This document shows, piece by piece, positions 41,801 through 48,964 of a stretch of DNA of 64,000 nt. Made by a program: the position numbers and the translations under genes. The stretch comes from Erwinia sp039023475 (lineage in GTDB: Bacteria; Pseudomonadota; Gammaproteobacteria; Enterobacterales; Enterobacteriaceae): positions 310,001-374,000 of the forward strand of contig NZ_JBCHVB010000001.1 in NCBI RefSeq assembly GCF_039023475.1, written 5' to 3'. Position 1 is the first letter of the stretch. Each line of letters opens with the position of its first letter. The notes below the pieces were generated by a model. The model was not told the DNA's origin and did no database searches. It worked only from the letters and a program-made list of their open reading frames with translations.

Positions 41801-42780
41801 TGGATGAAAATAACCGTAAGCTTGGGGAGGGACGCGATCTCTCCGCGCTGAAACTTCAGCTTAAGGGCAAGGTTCAGGAAACGCTCTCCAACGTGGCCGA
41901 TGACGGGCTGGAGCAGAGCGGGCTGCACATCTGGAGCTTTGGGGATTTACCGGATCACTTTGAACAGAAGCGCGGCGGCTACAGCGTCAAGGCGTGGCCG
42001 GCGCTGGTGGATGAGAAAGAGAGCGTGGCCATCCGGCTGTTCGACTCTCAGCACGAGCAGCAGAAAGCGATGTGGCGTGGCCAGCGTCGTTTGCTGCTGC
42101 TCAATATTCCTTCCCCGATCAAATATCTTCATGAAAAGCTGCCTAATAAAGCCAAGCTGGGTCTCTACTTCAATCCTTACGGCAAAGTGTTGGATCTGAT
42201 TGATGACTGCATCGCCTGTGGCGTCGACCAGCTGATCGCCGAATTTGGCGGGCCGACCTGGCAGGAAGAGGCTTTTGCGAAGCTGCATGAGAAAGTGCGC
42301 GCGGAACTCAATGAGACGGTCGTGGATATTGCGAAAAAGGTCGAGCAGATCCTGACTGCGGTATTCACTATCAATAAGCGGCTGAAAGGGCGCGTCGATA
42401 TGACGATGGCGCTCAGCCTCGCCGATATCAAAGCGCAGATGAGCGGGCTGGTCTATCGCGGCTTCGTGACGCAGAACGGCTGGAAGCGGCTGGGTGACAC
42501 GTTGCGCTATCTGCAGGCCATTGAGCGTCGGCTTGAGAAGCTGCCGGTCGATCCGCACAGCGATCGCGCCCGGATGCTGAAGGTGGAAAAAATTCAGCAG
42601 GCCTGGAGCAGCTGGTTCAATAAGCTGCCGCCGGTGCGCCGGGATGATGAAGAGGTGCAGGCTGTCCGCTGGATGATTGAGGAACTGCGCGTCAGCTACT
42701 TTGCTCAGCAGCTGGGCACGCCCTATCCGGTTTCGGAAAAGCGCATCCAGCAGGCGATGGATGAGATTTCCGCCGCCTGA
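38878..42780 (+). CDS. hrpA: ATP-dependent RNA helicase HrpA
   Basis: The 1300-residue DEAH-box helicase has Walker A GETGSGKTT (near residue 95), DEAH in IIDEAHERSLN, SAT in ITSATIDP and QRKGRCGR as motif VI. HA2 and OB-fold regions follow, and a long C-terminal DUF3418 region covers roughly 700-1290. HrpA rescues stalled ribosomes and processes fimbrial mRNA in E. coli. GTG at 38866 is in frame, but the ATG at 38878 gives exactly the E. coli length and is preferred. Confidence 0.95.
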   Translation: MSERPQSPLAALIPQLDSLMLRDRQRLLKRLHGAKKVKNPAAQQAIAEELSGEITLAAQRVAQRRAATPRISYPENLPVSQKKEDIAEAIREHQVVIVAGETGSGKTTQLPKICMELGRGITGLIGHTQPRRLAARTVADRIAEELETTPGGCIGYKVRFNDRVSDTTQVKLMTDGILLAEIQQDRLLMQYDTIIIDEAHERSLNIDFLLGYLRELLPRRPDLKVIITSATIDPQRFSRHFHNAPVIEVSGRTYPVEVRYRPVVEEADDTDRDQLQAIFDAVDELGRESAGDILIFMSGEREIRDTADALNKRDLPHTEVLPLYARLSNAEQNRVFQSHTGRRIVLATNVAETSLTVPGIKYVIDPGTARISRYSFRTKVQRLPIEPVSQASANQRKGRCGRVSEGICIRLYSEDDFLSRPEFTDPEILRTNLASVILQMTALGLGDISAFPFVEAPDKRNIQDGVKLLEELGAITQAENQHYRLTPSGRMLAQLPVDPRLAKMVLEAQKYGCTREVMIITSALSIQDPRERPVEKQQASDEKHRRFADKDSDFLSFVNLWDYLQEQQKALGSSQFRRLCKSDFLNYLRVREWQDIYTQLRQVVRELGIPLNSEPADFRSVHTALLTGLLSHIGQKDSEKQEFTGARNARFAIFPGSGLFKKPPKWTMVAELVETSRLWGRIAARIEPEWIEPIAQHLIKRSYSEPHWEKAQGAVMASEKVTLYGLPIVAARKVNYGKIDPALSRELFIRHALVEGDWQTRHAFFRANLKLREEVEELEHKSRRRDILVDEETLFAFYDQRIPHEVVSARHFDSWWKQASREEPERLNFAKEMLIKDGANSVSKLDYPNFWQQGNLKLRLSYQFEPGTDADGVTVHIPLPLLNQVEERGFEWQIPGVRRELVIALIKSLPKPLRRNFVPAPNYAEAFLARATPFEQPLTDAMEREFRRMSGVTIEREAWQWDQVPDHLKMTFRVVDENNRKLGEGRDLSALKLQLKGKVQETLSNVADDGLEQSGLHIWSFGDLPDHFEQKRGGYSVKAWPALVDEKESVAIRLFDSQHEQQKAMWRGQRRLLLLNIPSPIKYLHEKLPNKAKLGLYFNPYGKVLDLIDDCIACGVDQLIAEFGGPTWQEEAFAKLHEKVRAELNETVVDIAKKVEQILTAVFTINKRLKGRVDMTMALSLADIKAQMSGLVYRGFVTQNGWKRLGDTLRYLQAIERRLEKLPVDPHSDRARMLKVEKIQQAWSSWFNKLPPVRRDDEEVQAVRWMIEELRVSYFAQQLGTPYPVSEKRIQQAMDEISAA

Positions 42781-42810
42781 CGGTGTGCCGGGCAAACAAA
42801 CGTAAATTAT

Positions 42811-42829
42811 AAGGGCCTTTATGGCCTTT
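42811..42829 (+). terminator. First copy of a repeated stem-loop after hrpA
   Basis: AAGGGCCTTTATGGCCTTT contains the stem GGCC/GGCC and loop TTTAT, 31 bp past the hrpA stop. It is nearly identical to the element at 42930-42951. Confidence 0.55.
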
Positions 42830-42929
42830 CAGACTGTTGTCAAACGTAAAGCGAAGGGAACAGGGATGGGAGTAAAGCGCCCCGCGCCATGGGCGGCGTG
42901 GGCAGAGCCAGCACTTAGTCATCAGCGTG

Positions 42930-42951
42930 AAGGGCCTTTATGGCCCTTTTT
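42930..42951 (+). terminator. Second copy of the stem-loop, with T-run
   Basis: AAGGGCC/GGCCCTT with loop TTTAT is followed by TTTTT. This copy has a full intrinsic terminator form between convergent hrpA and ydgD. Confidence 0.75.
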
Positions 42952-42963
42952 ACCGTGGGTATT

Positions 42964-43767
42964 TTACTTCGCCAACGCTTCCAGGTTATCGCGGAAAGCC
43001 GTGACGGCAATCGCCCGGTTATCGGCCAGATAGCGATCTTTCGCCGCCGGGGCGGAGCTTTGCACCGCGATAAGCTGCCACCGATCGTCCACCCTTAGCA
43101 GGAGCGGTGAGCCACTGTCGCCAGGCAGGGTGTCGCACTGATGGGAAAGTACGCCTTTCTGCGCCCAGCCGGTGACCAGGCATTCGCTGTGAGAATAGAG
43201 CGTGTCGAGGTGATCTTCCGGATAGCCCGCCTGGGTCACTTTGCGGTTATCGCGCTTGAGTGCGGCGGTCAGCTCGCCACGGCTGCCGGCAAACATCGGC
43301 ACCGGCGTAATGCCGGAGGGGGGATTATGCAGGATTACCAGTCCGTAATCATAAGGCGCGGCGGAGGAGGGGACGATCCAGCCAGTGCCCGACGCCTTCA
43401 GTTTTTTCCCCAGATCCGGATCGACACGCGTCTCGATATCGCGAATTTCATAGCGCCAGCCGCCGCTCTCACCGGCAATAAAACGCAGGGCAACCGCAGG
43501 ATCGATGGCCCCGGGCGGCGTCAGCAGGCAGTGTCCGGCAGTCAGGACCAGATGCGTGGAGATCAGCGTTGCGCTACAGAGATTGCCGCTGGCGGTTTCA
43601 AGCTGGCCGATGGCTTCCCAGGGCTGGGTGGCGGAATCGGTAATGGGTTTACGGTCATCTTTACCATAAAAAAGGGTTTTGATGTCGGCATCGCCTGACG
43701 CGTCGTCAGCGTGGGTATAAAAAGTACAGGCTAAACACCCAATTAAAAACAGAGCTTTCAGGCGCAT
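42964..43767 (-). CDS. ydgD: Trypsin-like serine protease YdgD
   Basis: The 267-residue S1-family protease has a signal peptide (cleavage near residue 20) and the full triad: His79 in VLTAGHC, Asp140 in PYDYGL, Ser218 in LPGDSGSP. The ATG at 43767 matches the E. coli start; a longer in-frame form begins in the upstream AT-rich spacer without support. The protein is periplasmic, with unknown substrate. In E. coli it also neighbours ydgU and asr, and the same order is kept here. Confidence 0.93.
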   Translation of the reverse strand: MRLKALFLIGCLACTFYTHADDASGDADIKTLFYGKDDRKPITDSATQPWEAIGQLETASGNLCSATLISTHLVLTAGHCLLTPPGAIDPAVALRFIAGESGGWRYEIRDIETRVDPDLGKKLKASGTGWIVPSSAAPYDYGLVILHNPPSGITPVPMFAGSRGELTAALKRDNRKVTQAGYPEDHLDTLYSHSECLVTGWAQKGVLSHQCDTLPGDSGSPLLLRVDDRWQLIAVQSSAPAAKDRYLADNRAIAVTAFRDNLEALAK

Positions 43768-43882
43768 TTCTCTCTCAGAATGGAGAACGAACGGAGTGAA
43801 TAAAAACCACGAAGTGTTAATAACTATAGACGGATAATAAAACAATAGGGAGTTTAATTTTAAATATCAGCACACTACGGGG

Positions 43883-43963
43883 CTATAACCAGAAGCCCGC
43901 TGCGGTTACCCCGCACAGGATCAGCGTAACCAGGATAATTTCGAACCGATAGCGACGCAGCAT
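43883..43963 (-). CDS. ydgU: YdgU-like small membrane protein
   Basis: A 26-codon frame encodes a basic start (MLRRYRFE) followed by one hydrophobic helix with Cys and a Gly-Phe-Trp-Leu end. E. coli has the small protein YdgU between asr and ydgD, with a similar RYRFE start and hydrophobic segment, so position and pattern agree. Too short for standard gene callers. Its role is not established; the asr neighbourhood suggests a link to acid or envelope stress. Confidence 0.75.
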   Translation of the reverse strand: MLRRYRFEIILVTLILCGVTAAGFWL

Positions 43964-43977
43964 TCTCCGCGACTCCG

Positions 43978-44001
43978 TAAAACACCCGGCATGCCGGGTG
44001 T
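43978..44001 (-). terminator. Terminator of asr
   Basis: The 20-bp perfect palindrome at 43982-44001 (ACACCCGGC with GCCGGGTGT) is followed on the minus strand by TTTA. It lies between asr and ydgU, so ydgU expression depends on read-through or its own promoter. Confidence 0.75.
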
Positions 44002-44068
44002 GTCAGTAGCTGGTCCTGAAAGGAGACCAGATTCTCTCAGTCTGGGGAAAGCGTCTCCCCGCGCTGAT

Positions 44069-44317
44069 TTATGCCTGTGGCGCTGCCGCTTTTTTTGCGG
44101 CCGTTTTATGATGCGTTTTTTTGACGGTTTTGCCCGCATGTTTTTTGGCCGCCTGCGCGTTCTGCACGGCAGGTTTATGCTGCTTGTGATGCTTTTTATG
44201 ATGCGTCATGCTGGTTTTCGCCGGAGCAGGGGCTGCTGCCGGTGCGGTTTCCGCCGCGAACGCCACAGAAGAGAGACTCATCGCCGCAGCAACAACCAGA
44301 GCAGATAATTTTTTCAT
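44069..44317 (-). CDS. asr: Acid shock protein Asr
   Basis: The 82-residue protein has a signal peptide ending AFA-AET (about residue 21), then an Ala/Pro/Thr propeptide and a strongly basic Lys/His-rich tail (THHKKHHKQHKP and KTVKKTHHKTAAKK). Asr is a disordered periplasmic protein made at low pH that protects envelope proteins against aggregation. This copy is shorter than the E. coli one, with fewer Lys/His repeats. An RstA-box-like site about 100 bp upstream fits the known RstA control of asr, and rstAB is 2 kb away. Confidence 0.93.
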   Translation of the reverse strand: MKKLSALVVAAAMSLSSVAFAAETAPAAAPAPAKTSMTHHKKHHKQHKPAVQNAQAAKKHAGKTVKKTHHKTAAKKAAAPQA

Positions 44318-44413
44318 TGCAAACCCTCACATTCATAGGTCAGCCCTCACTGGGCCGGTAGAGAGACTCTATGAGAAAACGGCAGTGGATTCAGTGAGTG
44401 GTTGGTATCGGCG

Positions 44414-44427
44414 TGTAACGGATTGTA
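44414..44427 (-). promoter_or_regulatory. RstA box upstream of asr
   Basis: On the minus strand the site reads TACAATCCGTTACA, matching 8 or more of the 10 fixed positions of the RstA box TACATNTNGTTACA (mismatches at positions 5 and 7). It sits about 97-110 bp upstream of the asr start codon. Confidence 0.65.
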
Positions 44428-44611
44428 CAACTCCGGAAAAACGGGGCTGATGGCAAGGCTCCGGCGTGAGAAACAGTGGCGGCCCGCTGAGTCATGGCAG
44501 GCGTTATTACTGTTCGTTGAGCTGCGCCGTCCGTGGCGTTGCGCGCTCTGTTTGCCGCTGTTGTCCTGCCGGTAAACCGTCTGAGGGCAGGCGAAGCCTG
44601 CCCGGTAAGCA

Positions 44612-46102
44612 TCAGCCGCCGTTCAGATAGCGATTTTCCAGATGCTGACGGAACCACTGGGGATTGAGATCTTCGCCGGTTGCGTTTTCAATCAGCTGAC
44701 GGGTGGTGAAGCGGCTGCCGTGTTGCCAGATATTCTGTCTCAGCCAGTCAAACACCGGCTGCAGGTTACCTTCGCGAAGCAGATCGCTGACCTGAGGCAG
44801 CGCTTCTTTCAGCGCCCGGAAGAGCTGTGCCGCATACATGGCCCCGAGCGTATAAGTCGGGAAGTAACCAAAGGCGCCGTCGGTCCAGTGAATATCCTGC
44901 ATACAGCCATCGCGGTAGTTGCCGGTGGTATCCAGCCCCAGCATCGCCTGCATTTTCTCCTGCCAGAGCGTGGGAATATCGGCTACCTCAATCTCGCCGT
45001 CGATGAGGGCCTTTTCAATTTCATAGCGCAGGATAACGTGCGCCGGATAGCTGACCTCGTCAGCATCCACGCGGATCAGACCTGGCCTGACGCGCTGATT
45101 GAGGGCGATGAAGTTATTCACTTCAAGCGCCGGATCGTCGCCCAGCAGCTGCTTAACGTGCGGCAATAGCAGGGTCAGAAACTCCGCGCTGCGCCCGAGC
45201 TGTTTTTCAAAAAACAGGCTCTGGGATTCATGAATGGCCGTTGAGCGGGCGCGGGCGACCGGCTGACCTGCCCACTGCTTCGGCAGATTCTGCTCATAGC
45301 GCGCATGGCCCGTTTCATGGATAACGCCCATCATCGCGCTGATAAATTCGTTTTCGTTATAGCGGGTGGTGATGCGCACATCTTCCGGCACGCCGCCGCA
45401 GAAAGGGTGCGCGCTGACGTCCAGCCGGCCTGCGGAGAAGTCAAAATCAAGCTGCTTCATAATGGCCAGGCCAAGCTGCTTCTGGGAGGCCACGGCAAAA
45501 GGGCCGACGGGAACGTTGACGGTTTCGCCCGCCTGCTTGTCCACGATGCGCTGAAGCAGCGAAGGCAGCCACTGCTTAATGTCGCCGAAGGTTTTGTCGA
45601 GGCTGGCGCTGGTCATGCCGGGTTCAAACACGTCCAGCAGGGCGTCGTAGCGTGAACAGCCGTTGGCCTGGGCGCGAATTTCCGCTTCCTCACGGCTGAG
45701 CGATACCACCTCTTTCAGGTTTTCCGCAAAACCCTGCCAGTCGTTGGCCGGGCGCTGCTGTCGCCAGGCGTGCTCGCAGCGCGAACCCGCTACCGATTTC
45801 GCTTCCACCAGCGAGGCCGGAAGCAGCGATGCCTGCTGCCAGGCGCGGCGCATCTCAAACAGGTTGGCCTGTTCCACATCGTTCAGCGACGCCTGCTCCG
45901 CTTCATCCAGCCACTGACCCACCTGCTTCCCGGTAAGGATTTCATGCTGCAGTACGCTCAGCTCCGCCAGGGCCGCGCCGCGGGCCTGGCTGCCGCCGGG
46001 CGGCATCATGGTAAACATATCCCAGCCCGCGATCGCGGAAAGATGGCCAAAACGCGACAGGCGGGTAAAGGTTTTGGTCAGATTTTCATAGGCAGATGAC
46101 AT
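44612..46102 (-). CDS. M32-family metallocarboxypeptidase
   Basis: The 496-residue protein is a Taq/Pfu-type zinc carboxypeptidase. The metal site is HETGH (His262, Glu263, His266) with Glu292 in HESQSLFFE; the family HPF motif is at 232-234, and GYFPTYTLG appears late. It has no signal peptide and removes C-terminal residues from cytoplasmic peptides. E. coli K-12 lacks this family, so it is a marker of the lineage. It stands between asr and rstB and is transcribed in the same direction as both. Confidence 0.93.
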   Translation of the reverse strand: MSSAYENLTKTFTRLSRFGHLSAIAGWDMFTMMPPGGSQARGAALAELSVLQHEILTGKQVGQWLDEAEQASLNDVEQANLFEMRRAWQQASLLPASLVEAKSVAGSRCEHAWRQQRPANDWQGFAENLKEVVSLSREEAEIRAQANGCSRYDALLDVFEPGMTSASLDKTFGDIKQWLPSLLQRIVDKQAGETVNVPVGPFAVASQKQLGLAIMKQLDFDFSAGRLDVSAHPFCGGVPEDVRITTRYNENEFISAMMGVIHETGHARYEQNLPKQWAGQPVARARSTAIHESQSLFFEKQLGRSAEFLTLLLPHVKQLLGDDPALEVNNFIALNQRVRPGLIRVDADEVSYPAHVILRYEIEKALIDGEIEVADIPTLWQEKMQAMLGLDTTGNYRDGCMQDIHWTDGAFGYFPTYTLGAMYAAQLFRALKEALPQVSDLLREGNLQPVFDWLRQNIWQHGSRFTTRQLIENATGEDLNPQWFRQHLENRYLNGG

Positions 46103-46119
46103 AAAATTCCTTGTAGTTA

Positions 46120-47430
46120 TCAGACGCTGACAGGCAGCGAGGCAGAAGGTAAGGGTAAATTAACCGGCCAGTAAAAGCGAACGCGCGCGCCACCCAGCGG
46201 GCTGGCATCAATGGTCACGCGCCCTCCGAACGCCAGTGCAACAGAGTGGACGATCGCCAGACCGAGGCCACAGCCGCCGGTCGTCCGATCGCGGCTGGGA
46301 TCGAGCCGTACGAAAGGCTCAAAAACGCGCTCGCGCTCCGCAGGCGGGATGCCGGGACCATCATCTTCCACCTGAAGAGAGAGGAACTCAGCGTCCAGAC
46401 CGATGCCAACACGTATGCGTCCAGTGGCGTAACGCAGCGCATTATTGACCAGGTTATCGAGCACGCGCGCCATCAGGCGGCTATCCGTCATGCTGCCAAG
46501 CGGCTGTTGCGGCCTGTCCAGCTCAAAAATAAAGCCCGTATTGACGAGGCGGATATCCGCAAGCCGCTCTTCGAGCCAGTTGGTCAGATCCAGCCACTGC
46601 GGGTGCAGTGCTACTTCAGGGCGGTCGAGGCGTGCATAGGTCAGCATCTCATCAATCAGCGATTCCAACTGGCCAATATCGCGATTAAACGCCGCGGTCT
46701 GCGCTTCCGTCAGGTTATCACTCATCGCCAGACGGTAGCGCAGGCGCACCAGTGGCGTACGAAGTTCATGAGCGATACCATCCGTCAGCTGTTTTTTGCT
46801 CGCGACCAGCGTATTGATATTATCCGCCATCTGATTGAACGCCACTCCAAGCCGCAGCAGGCTGGAGGCCGTGTCGAAATGCACGCGTTCATCAAGATGC
46901 CCCTGCCCAAACCGCTGCGCCGCCGACTCCAGTCGCAGCATCTCCTTCCAGTGGGGGCGCATCCAGATAAAGACCGGCAGCGCCAGCGAGATGCCGATCA
47001 ATGCCAGCAGAGCAATGTCGAGCAGCCGCATCTCATGCAGAAAGAACAGATAAGGAATCGGGCCAACCGCCAGCACATAATGGCTGTGTGGGATATGCTG
47101 GATAAAGGTGTACTGATCATCGAGCGCCACAATCTCACCCGCACGCAGCTGGCGCATCATAGCGGGATCGAGCTGATATTTACTCAGTGGCTGAATATGC
47201 AGATCAAATGAGAGATTCAGATCGAGGTTATCAATGGTTTTGTTCCACTCGCGGGGCGGGATCTCCCGCAGCTCACTGCGCATCAGATAGAGCGAGCTTT
47301 TCATCAGATCGTTCATCGACTGGCGGCCGGCGCGTTCGGCGGTGAACTTATAGACGAGGCCCACCAGCATCGCCATCACCAGGAAGCAGACGAACAGCAG
47401 CAGGTAAAACTGGATAAAGAGCTTTTTCAC
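46120..47430 (-). CDS. rstB: Sensor histidine kinase RstB
   Basis: The 436-residue kinase has two membrane helices (about 5-26 and 135-155) around a small periplasmic sensor, a HAMP domain (about 158-210), the phospho-acceptor His221 in GIAHELRTPL and a C-terminal ATPase with NALRYA, DDGPGIP and GGCGLGLAI. It pairs with RstA, and in E. coli responds to PhoPQ, MzrA-like inputs and acid. Its start overlaps the rstA stop by 4 bp. Confidence 0.95.
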   Translation of the reverse strand: MKKLFIQFYLLLFVCFLVMAMLVGLVYKFTAERAGRQSMNDLMKSSLYLMRSELREIPPREWNKTIDNLDLNLSFDLHIQPLSKYQLDPAMMRQLRAGEIVALDDQYTFIQHIPHSHYVLAVGPIPYLFFLHEMRLLDIALLALIGISLALPVFIWMRPHWKEMLRLESAAQRFGQGHLDERVHFDTASSLLRLGVAFNQMADNINTLVASKKQLTDGIAHELRTPLVRLRYRLAMSDNLTEAQTAAFNRDIGQLESLIDEMLTYARLDRPEVALHPQWLDLTNWLEERLADIRLVNTGFIFELDRPQQPLGSMTDSRLMARVLDNLVNNALRYATGRIRVGIGLDAEFLSLQVEDDGPGIPPAERERVFEPFVRLDPSRDRTTGGCGLGLAIVHSVALAFGGRVTIDASPLGGARVRFYWPVNLPLPSASLPVSV

Positions 47431-48161
47431 GGCATATCCCAGGCATGGGGGGCGAACAGATAGCCTTTGTTACGGATGGTTTTAATGCGGTAGGGCTCGG
47501 TAGCGCTGTCCAGCAGCTTTTTGCGCAGGCGTGAAATGGCGACGTCAATGCTGCGGTCCAGCCCATCATAAGCGACGCCGCGCAGGGATTGCAGCAGGGC
47601 ATCGCGGTTCAGTATCCTGCCGGCGTGCGTTGCCAGTTCCCAGAGAAGATCAAAATCCGCGGTGGAGAGGGGGATTATCTCGCTTCCCAGCGTTACCTGG
47701 CGGTTAACGGGGTCAATGGAAAGCGTGCCGAAATTCAGCGGCTTCTGAACCTGCATCTGGGGTACGACTCTGCCGTTACCGCCGTGATTGCCACTGCCGG
47801 CCTGGCGAAGATGCAGACGAAGCCGGGCCAGCAGCACCGCCGGTGGTGTGGTTTTCAGAATATAATCACTGGCGCCCATTTCGAGGGCGAGGATATGGTT
47901 CATATCGCTGTCCAGCGAGGTCAGCAGCACGACCGGCCCCGACCAGCTTTTACCGGCACGTAAATCCCGGCAAAGCGTCATTCCATCCTTGCCCGGCAAC
48001 ATAATATCCAGCATGACCAAATCGGGATTGGCGGTGGCGATAGTGGCTTCGGCACAATCGCCCCGGGCTTCGACGATCACGTCAATGTCGTGGCGGCTGA
48101 GATAGGCTGCTATCAGCGAACCCACATCCGGATCATCTTCAACGAATACGATTCTGTTCAT
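47427..48161 (-). CDS. rstA: Response regulator RstA
   Basis: The 244-residue OmpR-type regulator has receiver-domain Asp52 in VMLDIMLPGKDG, the acidic pocket VEDDPD, the switch residue Thr in VLLTSLDS, and a winged-helix C-domain (about 145-240) ending in IRNKGYLFAPHAW. The ATG at 48161 aligns with E. coli RstA; a longer in-frame start adds ten residues. Known targets include asr, whose upstream region in this window contains an RstA-box-like site. Confidence 0.95.
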   Translation of the reverse strand: MNRIVFVEDDPDVGSLIAAYLSRHDIDVIVEARGDCAEATIATANPDLVMLDIMLPGKDGMTLCRDLRAGKSWSGPVVLLTSLDSDMNHILALEMGASDYILKTTPPAVLLARLRLHLRQAGSGNHGGNGRVVPQMQVQKPLNFGTLSIDPVNRQVTLGSEIIPLSTADFDLLWELATHAGRILNRDALLQSLRGVAYDGLDRSIDVAISRLRKKLLDSATEPYRIKTIRNKGYLFAPHAWDMP

Positions 48162-48337
48162 AGGGGATTTTTTCAGAAATAGAGGCACCAAGATTACCTG
48201 TTGTTACTCTTGCCGACCATTGTCAGACGCTAAATAAAGCTCAATGAGTAGTATATGGCGCGTATAATATGCCATTATATTAGCAGGGTTGTTCAGACAA
48301 CCTGTGGAGAGTCATTAATTGTGAAAGGAGTGAACGG

Positions 48338-48751
48338 GTGTCTGATAAAGAGCTGGCTTCTGCGGTGCACAGTGATCCTATCTGCCTTAATTATATCGAC
48401 TTTCTCTCTGCCTCCTGCAAGAAGCGATGGCGCTTCGTTGATGCTATCTATGGCGTTCTTCCCATCTTTGGCATGGTGACAAAGAACTCTCCTGACCTGC
48501 CGCATGCCCCCTCCGAAAGGCTGAAAGCGCTGGCGTTGCAGATCATTTCTACTCAGGTCAGCGATGAGATCAATATCGCCCGCCTGATTACCCTGGCCGA
48601 ACAGCAGCGCATCCGTCTGTTCGACATTCTGCTGCCATACCCGCTCTCTGAGACGCAGCTTGAGTCGATTCGCAAAGAGTATGTTAAGCCCCTGGACCTT
48701 CAGCAGGGCAGCGACCGTTTAACGGTTCGCATCCCTCTTTCTTCCCACTAG
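48338..48751 (+). CDS. Hypothetical protein upstream of rstA
   Basis: The 137-residue protein starts at GTG with AAAGGAG eight bases upstream, which is good evidence for translation. It is divergent from rstA. It has no signal peptide, two Cys close together in ASCKKRW, and mainly helical content. No family was recognised. The GTG start and strong ribosome site are the only functional clues. Confidence 0.65.
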   Translation: MSDKELASAVHSDPICLNYIDFLSASCKKRWRFVDAIYGVLPIFGMVTKNSPDLPHAPSERLKALALQIISTQVSDEINIARLITLAEQQRIRLFDILLPYPLSETQLESIRKEYVKPLDLQQGSDRLTVRIPLSSH

Positions 48752-48927
48752 CTGGCTGACATTCTCAAACGTTTGCTCTGAGAGTAACGGATTATGCCCT
48801 GCATATTCTTTTAGCCTGGCTACCGCAGAGTGTCCGGGCTGACCAGGCATCAAAGGGTAGCTGTTCGCAAAAGCGTGTTACTGAGGATTTACCGCGCGTT
48901 CAGTTTGCTGCTTAAACGGGTCAATAA

Positions 48928-48956
48928 CTGTTTCCCACGCATAGGGTGGGAAACAG
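48928..48956 (-). terminator. Stem-loop at the end of ydgI
   Basis: An 11-bp perfect stem CTGTTTCCCAC/GTGGGAAACAG with a 7-base loop lies just past the ydgI stop on the minus strand, followed by TTATTG. It may serve both converging transcripts. Confidence 0.65.
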
Positions 48957-48964
48957 GGGGAAAG

